Of a DNA stretch of 64,000 nucleotides, positions 36,341 to 43,951 are shown piece by piece. Origin of the DNA: Asticcacaulis sp. ZE23SCel15 (GTDB taxonomy: Bacteria; Pseudomonadota; Alphaproteobacteria; Caulobacterales; Caulobacteraceae); contig NZ_CP130044.1 in the NCBI RefSeq assembly GCF_030505395.1, forward strand, positions 2,217,001 through 2,281,000, in the 5' to 3' direction. Each line of letters starts with the position of its first letter. Position 1 is the first letter of the stretch. Under the pieces are notes generated by a model, which worked only from the letters and a program-made list of their open reading frames with translations, did not search any database and was not told the DNA's origin. Both the position numbers and the translations under genes were made by a program.

Positions 36341-38653
36341 ATGGCGACCAACACGAAAGCGTTTCACGGTATGCGCGTCCAATCTTTACGTCTGGCCTTG
36401 CTGACCACTTCTATGATGGCGGCGGCAAGTTTCGCCTATGCTAATGACGCGGCTGATCCCGCAGATGCCGTTGCCGCCGATGAACCGGTCGCGGAAGTGG
36501 TGGTCACAGCCACCAAGCGTAACACCAAGCTTCAGAAAACCCCGATGGCGATTTCGGCGGTCACCGGTGATACCCTGGCCAAGGTTGGCGCCATGACCAT
36601 GGACGAATATGTCAAGTTCGTGCCGTCGCTGAAAGTCTCCGATGACGGTCCTGGCCGTGGCCGGATCAGCCTTCGTGGTATTCAGGGCACTGGCGAAGCT
36701 CTGGTCGGCGTGTTCTACGACGAAGCCCCGATCACCGGTTCGGTCGGCGTGTCTTCGGATGCCGGTGGCCGTAACCCGGACACGACTGCGACCGACGTTG
36801 AGCGCATCGAGGTCCTGCGCGGCCCGCAAGGCACCATGTACGGCGGCTCGACCATGGGCGGCGCAGTCCGCATCATCATGAAAAAGCCGCGTCAGGTCTA
36901 TGAAGGCTTTGTCTCCGGCAATTATTCCAGCGTTGACGGCGGCAAGGCTAATCATCAGTTATCGGCCATGGCCAACGTGCCGCTGATCGAGGATAAGCTG
37001 GCGGCCCGTGTGGTGATGTATGAGCGTGAGCAGGGCGGCTGGATCGACAACCGCTACCTCGACCGCGAAGACATCAACAAAAGCACCACCAAGGGCGGGC
37101 GCCTGCTGCTGCGCTATACCCCGCTCGATAACCTGACCATCGATGCCGCGGCCTTTGTACAAAGCACGGATGCCGTGTCCAACAATAACTGGAACCCGGC
37201 CTACGGCGACTATGTGCAGGAGTCAAAGCTGCTGCTGCCTTACGAAGAGGACACCAAGGTCTATTCGCTGTCGGCCAATTGGGATATCGGTGACTACACC
37301 ATCACCGGGTCATCAAGCTATTTCGTGGCTAAGTCGATCTATGCGGCGGACGATACCGCCTATGTGGCCAGCTACCGCACGCCGGCGCGCTGCTCGGCCT
37401 ATCTGGGCGTGACCTGCGTGGCGGGCACCCAGCAATACACAGACTATCTGGCCTATGTGAATTCCTACTATCCGGCCGCGATCTACTATCCGGACGAGGT
37501 GCGTAACTGGACCAACGAAATCCGCGTCAGCTCCAACTATTCCGGGCCGATCAACTTCACGGCGGGCGTCTATTATGAAAACCGCGATCAGGACACGGTC
37601 GGTTCCGACGTTCTGGCCGATGAAGCCACGGGTGAGCTGATCAAGCCGATCAAGTTCATCTATCACCGCTATGTCGATGATCATCTGGAGCAAAAGGCGA
37701 TATTTGGTGAAGTCAATTATGACGTAACCGATAAGTTGAAGGTCACTCTGGGCGGCCGTTACTTTGAGTATGAAAAGTCCGTGGGTGGTGAGACCGATGT
37801 GCCTTGGGATCTGATCGGCGCGACCTACCGTCCGTACTATGTGCGCCGGACCAAGGAAGACGGCACCCTGCTGAAGGTCAATGCCAGCTACGAGTTCAAT
37901 GACGATATCATGGCCTATGTGAACGTGGCCGAAGGCTATCGTCCCGGCGGCGTCAACCAGACCTTTGGCCTGCCCGATGCCCTCATCCCCTATGAGTCCG
38001 ACAGCCTGACCAACTATGAGGCCGGTATCAAGACGGGCTGGTTCGACCGTACCCTGTATGTCAACGCCGCGCTCTACATGGTCAAGTGGGAGAACATGCA
38101 GGTGTCGGGCCGCACCCCCAACGGTGCGTTCAGCTTCATCTCTAATGCCGGTGCGGCTGAGGTCAAGGGCTTTGAACTGGAATCAACCTGGACGCCCCTT
38201 CCGGGCCTGACGGTCAGCGGCAACTACAGCTATAACGACGCCCAACTGACCGAAGACCAGATCAATTCATATGTGACTGCGGCTGGCCGCAAAGGCGACC
38301 GCATCACCTTCATCCCTAAGAACAAGGGCGCGATTTCGGCCGATTACAGCCGCCCGCTTACCGCTTCGCTTAAGGGCTTTGTGCGCGGTGATGTCAACTA
38401 TGTCGGCATTTCGTACTCCGAACTGTCAACGGCCAATGTCTATCGCATGAAGAACCCGGCCTATACCCTTGCCAATCTGCGCGCCGGTTTCAGCCCGCTG
38501 GACGGCAACTGGGAAGCGTCGGTGTTCGTTCATAACCTGTTCGATCATGTCGCCATCACCCGCCTGACCAATTCTTCGACCACCCCGATTGGTGGTTCGG
38601 CGGTTTCGGCCCTGCCACGCACCGTCGGCGTCAGCCTGACCAAGAAGTTCTGA
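36341..38653 (+). CDS. TonB-dependent receptor (putative histidine-peptide receptor)
   Basis: A 770-residue receptor of the classical siderophore-receptor-like type, shorter than the carbohydrate TBDRs here. The signal peptide ends near FAYANDA. A TonB-box-like EPVAEVVVTATKRNTKLQK is followed by the plug (KTPMAISAVTGDTL, IEVLRGPQGTMYGGSTMGGAVR) and a barrel ending in VGVSLTKKF. There is no STN domain. HutC-type boxes lie upstream and a large M14 carboxypeptidase follows, so I infer import of histidine-rich or other peptides. The substrate is not shown by the sequence. Confidence 0.9.
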   Translation: MATNTKAFHGMRVQSLRLALLTTSMMAAASFAYANDAADPADAVAADEPVAEVVVTATKRNTKLQKTPMAISAVTGDTLAKVGAMTMDEYVKFVPSLKVSDDGPGRGRISLRGIQGTGEALVGVFYDEAPITGSVGVSSDAGGRNPDTTATDVERIEVLRGPQGTMYGGSTMGGAVRIIMKKPRQVYEGFVSGNYSSVDGGKANHQLSAMANVPLIEDKLAARVVMYEREQGGWIDNRYLDREDINKSTTKGGRLLLRYTPLDNLTIDAAAFVQSTDAVSNNNWNPAYGDYVQESKLLLPYEEDTKVYSLSANWDIGDYTITGSSSYFVAKSIYAADDTAYVASYRTPARCSAYLGVTCVAGTQQYTDYLAYVNSYYPAAIYYPDEVRNWTNEIRVSSNYSGPINFTAGVYYENRDQDTVGSDVLADEATGELIKPIKFIYHRYVDDHLEQKAIFGEVNYDVTDKLKVTLGGRYFEYEKSVGGETDVPWDLIGATYRPYYVRRTKEDGTLLKVNASYEFNDDIMAYVNVAEGYRPGGVNQTFGLPDALIPYESDSLTNYEAGIKTGWFDRTLYVNAALYMVKWENMQVSGRTPNGAFSFISNAGAAEVKGFELESTWTPLPGLTVSGNYSYNDAQLTEDQINSYVTAAGRKGDRITFIPKNKGAISADYSRPLTASLKGFVRGDVNYVGISYSELSTANVYRMKNPAYTLANLRAGFSPLDGNWEASVFVHNLFDHVAITRLTNSSTTPIGGSAVSALPRTVGVSLTKKF

Positions 38654-38660
38654 TCTGACT

Positions 38661-38695
38661 AAGGCCCGCACGATTTGAACCGTGCGGGCCTTGTT
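38661..38695 (+). terminator. Hairpin between TBDR and M14 peptidase
   Basis: A 12-bp stem (AAGGCCCGCACG at 38661-38672 with CGTGCGGGCCTT at 38681-38692) is followed by a weak TTGTTTA. It probably allows partial read-through so that the peptidase is made at a lower level. Confidence 0.7.
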
Positions 38696-38721
38696 TATAA
38701 AAAGTAAGAGGGATCTACAAA

Positions 38722-41265
38722 ATGTTACAGCGGGTTAAACTAAAAACCTATGCGATGCTGGCTGCCTCCGTGTTGGCGCTGGCAACTGCCCCGATAGCGC
38801 TGGCAGACGTGCCGACCGCCGTCTCCGTGATCGGCTTCACGCCCGGCGATGACTATAAACTCGCCAACTATCAGGACTCGATCAAATATTTCAAAGCGCT
38901 GGCCGCCAGTTCCGACAGCATCAAGATGGTTGAGGCGGGCAAGTCTACCCAGGGCCGTGTCATGGAATATGCGGTGATTTCATCGCCCACAAACCTGGCC
39001 AAGCTTGATCACTACATCGATATCTCCAAGAAGCTCAGCGGTGCCCGTGGTCTGACCGACGATCAGGCGAAAGCCTTAGCCAAAGAAGGCAAGGTCATCA
39101 TCCACATCGACGGCGGTATGCACGCCTCCGAAGTGGCCGATCACCAGTTGCCGCTGGCTCTGGCCTATAAGCTGTTGTCGTCACCGAACGACCCCGAAGT
39201 GCAGGCCATTCTTGACAACGTCATTCTGGTGCTGTGGCCAACGCTGAACCCTGATGGTCAGGACATGGTCGTTGACTGGTATCGCAAGAACCTCGGCACC
39301 AAGTATGAAACCAGCCGCATGCCCTATCTCTATCAGGATTATGTCGGTCACGATAATAACCGTGACGGCTATATGCTGAACATGAAGGAAAGTCGCGTCG
39401 CAACCTCGGCTGCCCACGATTACGATCCGGTGATCTGGTACTCGCAGCATCAGGTAGCCCCGTTCCCGGCCCGTATCTGGATGCCGCCGTTTGCTGATCC
39501 GGTATCGTCGAACATCAGCCCCTACATGCGCATCTGGACCAGCGCCATCGGCACCAACATGATGGCCCGCTTTGAATATGAGCAAAAGCCGGGCGCGATC
39601 GCTCAGGCACGCTTTGACAACTGGTATGCCGGTTTCCTCGACTACACCCACGTCTTCCGCAATACGATCTCGTTCTTTACCGAAGTCGCCCACAATTCCG
39701 CCACGCCCAAGGTCTATGACCCCAAGGACTTCCCCAAGAAGACCCAGGATTTCAAGGCCCAGATCATGTATCCGAACCCGTGGAAGGGTGGGCTGTGGCG
39801 CCTGAAGGATTCGGTCGATTACATGATGACCGCGTCGATGTCGGTGCTCGATACCGGTGTGCGCTATAAGGAAGTCTTGCTCTATAACCGCTATCAGGCC
39901 GGACGCGACAATATCAAGAAGTTCCCGTCCGAAGGCTTGCACGGCTATGTCATCCCGGCCGGTCAGACCGATATGGGGGAAGCGGCCGAGCTGACGCAAA
40001 AATTCATCGATCTTGGCGTCGAAGTTCATCAGGCGAAATCCGAAATCACGCTTGGCGGCAAGACCTACCCGGCCGGATCGTTCGTGCTGCTGACCGATCA
40101 GCCGTTCTCCGGTCTTATTCCTGAATTGCTGGGCATCCAGAAATATCCGGACGCCATTCTGGCCGGTGACGGCACGGCGGCAGAACTGCCTTACGACACA
40201 ACCGGCTGGACCCTGCCGCTGCAGATGGGGGTAACGGCTGAGGCTGTAACCGCTCCGGTGGGTACGGCAGAACGCGGCCAACTGACCAAGATCACCACAG
40301 CTTCGGCTCCGGCGGGTGCTATCACGGGTAAGGGCAGCCGCTATGTCCTTAGCCGTAAGGTCAATGCGTCCTATGCGGCGACCAATGATGTCATTAAGGC
40401 GGGCGGCAAGCTGGCCTATGCCAAGTCGACCGGTGATTTCGTCGTCACCGGCCTGAAGCCCGCCGCCATGCAAACGATTGCCTCAAAGCATAAGCTGGCG
40501 GTCACGACCGCGGCGTTTGGCACCAGCACCAACTCGCTTAAGCCTGCCCGTATCGGCATGTACCGGCCGTGGGGTTCCAACATGGACGAAGGCTGGACGC
40601 GCTGGATTCTGGAGCAGTACAGCTATGGCCTGACCAGTGTTTATAATGGCGATGTCAAGGCCGGCGCTTTGGATGATAAGTTCGACACGATCATCCTGCC
40701 GGACATGGGTGGCCGTCGCACCGGCGCGCTCAAGTCGCTCAAGGAGGGCCTTAGCGCCGAAGACACCCCCGCAGACTATGCGGGCGGTATCGGTGACGAG
40801 GGGGCTGAAGCTCTGAAAAGCTTCGTGTCCGAAGGCGGCACCCTGGTGGTCATGAACAACACCTCCGATGCCATTATCGAGCTGTTCGGCCTGCCGGTCA
40901 CCAATGTCCTCAAGGACGTAAAGCCGGAAGTGTTCTTCTGCGCCGGGGCCTTGCTTGAGGTCGAACTGGGTGAGGCGTCTGAGGTCACCGCCGGTTTGTC
41001 GGCCAAGCCGATTATCATGTTCCAGGGCGGTCCGGCCTTTGAGGTTAAGGACGGCTTTAAGGGCAAGGTGCTGGCGTCTTACGCTAAGGATGCAAGTCCG
41101 CTGCGCTCAGGCGTTATCCACGGCCCTGAAACCATTCAGGGTAAGGCGGCGGCCCTTGAGGTCGAATACGGTAAGGGCAAGATCCTGCTGTACGGCTTTG
41201 AACCGCAATGGCGCGGCCAGACCCATAATACCTATAAGTTCGTCTTCAACAGCTTTTATAAATAA
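38722..41265 (+). CDS. Secreted M14-family zinc carboxypeptidase
   Basis: An 847-residue protein with a signal peptide (PIALADVP). The N-terminal third is an M14 peptidase domain: the zinc motif HASE is at residues 134-137 (IDGGMHASEVADHQ), LWPTLNPDGQDMV gives the conserved NPDG/R-type segment, and YSQHQVAPFPAR has a candidate third His ligand. The C-terminal half contains a glutamine-amidotransferase-like/ThuA-type fold region (for example GALKSFVSEGGTLVVMNNTS) whose role is unclear. It follows the TBDR and probably trims imported peptides in the periplasm. Confidence 0.88.
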   Translation: MLQRVKLKTYAMLAASVLALATAPIALADVPTAVSVIGFTPGDDYKLANYQDSIKYFKALAASSDSIKMVEAGKSTQGRVMEYAVISSPTNLAKLDHYIDISKKLSGARGLTDDQAKALAKEGKVIIHIDGGMHASEVADHQLPLALAYKLLSSPNDPEVQAILDNVILVLWPTLNPDGQDMVVDWYRKNLGTKYETSRMPYLYQDYVGHDNNRDGYMLNMKESRVATSAAHDYDPVIWYSQHQVAPFPARIWMPPFADPVSSNISPYMRIWTSAIGTNMMARFEYEQKPGAIAQARFDNWYAGFLDYTHVFRNTISFFTEVAHNSATPKVYDPKDFPKKTQDFKAQIMYPNPWKGGLWRLKDSVDYMMTASMSVLDTGVRYKEVLLYNRYQAGRDNIKKFPSEGLHGYVIPAGQTDMGEAAELTQKFIDLGVEVHQAKSEITLGGKTYPAGSFVLLTDQPFSGLIPELLGIQKYPDAILAGDGTAAELPYDTTGWTLPLQMGVTAEAVTAPVGTAERGQLTKITTASAPAGAITGKGSRYVLSRKVNASYAATNDVIKAGGKLAYAKSTGDFVVTGLKPAAMQTIASKHKLAVTTAAFGTSTNSLKPARIGMYRPWGSNMDEGWTRWILEQYSYGLTSVYNGDVKAGALDDKFDTIILPDMGGRRTGALKSLKEGLSAEDTPADYAGGIGDEGAEALKSFVSEGGTLVVMNNTSDAIIELFGLPVTNVLKDVKPEVFFCAGALLEVELGEASEVTAGLSAKPIIMFQGGPAFEVKDGFKGKVLASYAKDASPLRSGVIHGPETIQGKAAALEVEYGKGKILLYGFEPQWRGQTHNTYKFVFNSFYK

Positions 41266-41331
41266 CTGAACTACAGGGAAAATAATCGCGAAGTAGACTA
41301 ATCCTCAGTTAGTAAGCATAAGCGTGTGAAG

Positions 41332-41365
41332 CGGCGGGCCTCAGAAGCGTGAGGGCCGCCGTTTT
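41332..41365 (+). terminator. Intrinsic terminator after the M14 peptidase
   Basis: Arms 41332-41343 and 41350-41361 (CGGCGGGCCTCA with TGAGGGCCGCCG) pair with one mismatch around GAAGCG and are followed by TTTT. It lies 66 bases past the stop, before the convergent HutC-like gene. Confidence 0.75.
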
Positions 41366-41389
41366 GCGTTTAATATGCCGTCAGATTAG

Positions 41390-42130
41390 TTAAGCCTTTT
41401 CAACCTCGTCGCGGGTTGATCGCGCGATGAGGCGGTAGGTTTTGCTATCGAATATCTGCCGCACCGTCGTAATGCGTTCATCCGCTCGCCAGGTGCGCCG
41501 CTCAACCATCAGACAGACCATCTTACGGTCGCCCCACAGGCGACGGGCCGTGTCGGCATCGGCATTGATGGCGCTGATCTGGTTTTCCACCTGCGTCCAC
41601 GGTACGGCCTCCAGCAACCAGTGACCGGGGGATTGCGCGCTGAAATCGGCATGTTCGGCTTCTGGTACGGCGCCCAGATTGATGAGGCGGTCTTCATGGC
41701 CCATAGGCCGCTCCGCCGCATAATGCACGCCGGTAAGGTGCAGGATGCGCCCGCCTTTGCCCGCCAGTTCTATCTCGTCCGGCCCGGAGGCGGTACGAAC
41801 GGTTTTGGAGGTTAGTTCAAACCGATAGGTTTCACCACGCGCGGCCACCTCAATCTGGATGTCCGGTACATCCAGAACGGTCGAATCGACCCGCGGCAAT
41901 TTAACGAAACTGCCCGCCCGCTTGCGCCGCTCAATCAATCCCTCAGCGCTCAGAGCCGACAAGGCCTGATTGACCGTCATGCGTGCACAGCCGTATGCCT
42001 GCATCAATTCGTGCTCAAACGGGATTTTGTGGCCCGGACGTAAGGTGCCGTCGTTGATCTGCGCTTCGATATCCTGACGGATGCGCAGGTGAAGCGGACG
42101 TTTGTCGGCTGTTGGGTTATCGGTAGTCAT
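41390..42130 (-). CDS. Second HutC-like GntR/UTRA repressor
   Basis: A 246-residue paralogue of HutC at 27849. The recognition-helix region (ARMTVNQALSALSAEGLIER, then RKRAGSFVKLPR) is almost identical to that of HutC, and the UTRA motif HWLLEAVPWTQVENQISA is conserved. I infer it binds the same TGTCTA-type palindromes and responds to urocanate or a related compound. It converges on the M14 peptidase. A half-site TCTATACAG lies at its own start codon. Confidence 0.9.
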   Translation of the reverse strand: MTTDNPTADKRPLHLRIRQDIEAQINDGTLRPGHKIPFEHELMQAYGCARMTVNQALSALSAEGLIERRKRAGSFVKLPRVDSTVLDVPDIQIEVAARGETYRFELTSKTVRTASGPDEIELAGKGGRILHLTGVHYAAERPMGHEDRLINLGAVPEAEHADFSAQSPGHWLLEAVPWTQVENQISAINADADTARRLWGDRKMVCLMVERRTWRADERITTVRQIFDSKTYRLIARSTRDEVEKA

Positions 42131-42329
42131 CTATACAGCCGTCCCGGAGGGTAAATCAGACAACAGATGTAAAGGGCCCACCGAATTGAGTAAAGGACTT
42201 GTGTGCATTGACGCCGATGAGCGCCCCACGTTGCGTGAACGCCCTCGACTGCTGACGGCCCTAAAAAATGTCATACAAATAAACTAGAAGCGCCCGGACT
42301 GTGCTGTCTGACTGTGGAATGGCACTGAT
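42131..42329. promoter_or_regulatory. Divergent promoter region, HutC-like / ECF sigma
   Basis: A 199-base gap that should hold both promoters. Apart from the TCTATACAG half-site beside the HutC-like start I see no clear operator. Confidence 0.35.
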
Positions 42330-42944
42330 GTGTGTACGGCGTTAATGACCAATGATCTGATGAAGGCCCGCTGGATTGCCCAGCATATTCTGCCGCACGA
42401 AGGGGATGTGCGGGCATGGATACGCCGGTCGTTACGCAGTATCGAGGTTGATGATCTTATTCAGGAAACCTATTGCCGTATTGCCCGTCTGCCGGATCAT
42501 GGCGCGGTTCAGAACGGCCGGGCCTATTTTTTCGCCACGGCCAAAAATGTCGCCATCGATCTCAATCGCCGCGCACGGGTTGTGCGCATGGATGCTTTGG
42601 CCGAGCTTGAAATGGGCGAAATGCCAGACGACGCGCCGTCGCCTGAGCGGGCCACCGCCGGACGGCATGAACTGAGGCGGGTGGCGGGTCTTATCGAAAA
42701 CCTGCCAGGACGTTGCCAGACCATTTTCAAACTGCATAAGATTGAGGGACTGACGCAGAGAGAAATTGCAAAACGGCTGGGATTATCCGAAAATGTGGTT
42801 GAAAAACAGGTAAGCCGCGGTCTTAGGCTGATACTGGCAAGTCTTGAAAACAGCCAGACCGATCCTGCCACTGCCAAGCTTTCTGAGATTAACCTTGCGG
42901 ACCCTAAACTGAATGACCGGCCCCAAACTCATAAACGATCTTGA
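42330..42944 (+). CDS. ECF RNA polymerase sigma factor (FecI-like), second
   Basis: A 204-residue sigma factor. Region 2 reads EVDDLIQETYCRIARLP and GRAYFFATAKNVAIDLNRRA, and region 4 reads LPGRCQTIFKLHKIEGLTQR then EIAKRLGLSENVVEKQVSRG. Starts at 42330, 42345 and 42360 are all possible. It overlaps the FecR gene by 32 bases and heads a sigma-FecR-TBDR set of the same design as the pectin locus. Confidence 0.93.
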   Translation: MCTALMTNDLMKARWIAQHILPHEGDVRAWIRRSLRSIEVDDLIQETYCRIARLPDHGAVQNGRAYFFATAKNVAIDLNRRARVVRMDALAELEMGEMPDDAPSPERATAGRHELRRVAGLIENLPGRCQTIFKLHKIEGLTQREIAKRLGLSENVVEKQVSRGLRLILASLENSQTDPATAKLSEINLADPKLNDRPQTHKRS

Positions 42945-43860
42945 TCAGATAGCCGCCGACTGGGTGGCCCGTCAGGATCGGGGCATGACGGATAAGGATG
43001 AACATGAACTTCGGGACTGGCGGCAGCAGGATGACCGCCACGAAGGGGCCTATATGCGCGCACAGGCGGCGTGGGTGCTGCTGGATCGTGCCCGTGCCTT
43101 GCCCGCGACTGAAATGGTGGCGGGCCGCCACAACCGTGTGAACCGTCGCTTTATGCTGACGGCTGGAGCTGGCATAGCGGCGGCTGGGGCCGGGCTTGTT
43201 TTCGGTGTGCCCTATCTCACGCAGAAGCGTTACAGTTCGGGGCTCGGTGAAATTCGCCGGGTGCCGCTGAGCGATGGATCAAGTGTGACCCTGAATACGC
43301 TGAGCCGCGTTCGGGTGCGCATGACACCGTTGGAGCGCAGTCTGGTTCTGGAAAGCGGCGAAGCCCTGTTTGAGGTGGCCAAAGACAGTAGCCGACCGTT
43401 TACGGTATTGGCCGGCAGTGTAAAGGTGCAGGCAGTGGGGACCGCCTTTAATATTATCCGTGCCGCTGATGCTATTGATGTCATGATCACCGAAGGCACC
43501 GTCGACGTGTGGGACGAGGCCTATCCCGATTTAAAAACCATTCGGGCAAAGGCCGGAGATTTGCTGACACTGTCCGAAGGGCGGGTCAGGCTGTCGCAAA
43601 GTCTGCCGGAGGCGCAGTTTAACCGGTTAGCCTGGCGCAGTGGTCAGATTATCATGGATGGTGAGCCCTTATTGCAGGCGGTGCAGCGCTTTAACCGCTT
43701 TAACAAACGCACCCTGCGCATTGATCCACGGATTGCTGACTTAAAGGTTGTTGGCAATTTCAAGGCCCAGGACCCCGAAGGCTTTGCCGAGGCGATCAGC
43801 GCCGCCTTTGATTTAAGGGTACAGAGCAGCAAGACCGAAATCGTCCTGCGGCCGTCATAA
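42913..43860 (+). CDS. FecR-family transmembrane anti-sigma regulator, second
   Basis: A 315-residue FecR. The N-terminal DUF4880-like motif is LRDWRQQDDRHEGAYMRAQAAW. A membrane segment (about 78-97, FMLTAGAGIAAAGAGLVFGV) is followed by the periplasmic FecR domain (GEIRRVPLSDGSSVTLNTLS, VGTAFNIIRAADAIDVMITE). It should connect the STN-TBDR downstream to the sigma factor upstream. Confidence 0.93.
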   Translation: MTGPKLINDLDQIAADWVARQDRGMTDKDEHELRDWRQQDDRHEGAYMRAQAAWVLLDRARALPATEMVAGRHNRVNRRFMLTAGAGIAAAGAGLVFGVPYLTQKRYSSGLGEIRRVPLSDGSSVTLNTLSRVRVRMTPLERSLVLESGEALFEVAKDSSRPFTVLAGSVKVQAVGTAFNIIRAADAIDVMITEGTVDVWDEAYPDLKTIRAKAGDLLTLSEGRVRLSQSLPEAQFNRLAWRSGQIIMDGEPLLQAVQRFNRFNKRTLRIDPRIADLKVVGNFKAQDPEGFAEAISAAFDLRVQSSKTEIVLRPS

Positions 43861-43951
43861 AAATTTCACCATAATTTCAGAGACCTGACCGGAGGGAAGT
43901 TCGCCTTTTCGATGTCGTACTTAATATCGGCATTAATGGAGGCTGTTTTTC

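Noticed and set aside
39181-40473. 430-codon minus-strand frame inside the M14 gene
   Set aside because: Antisense to a gene with signal peptide and HASE zinc motif; composition is His/Arg/Gly-rich mirror coding.
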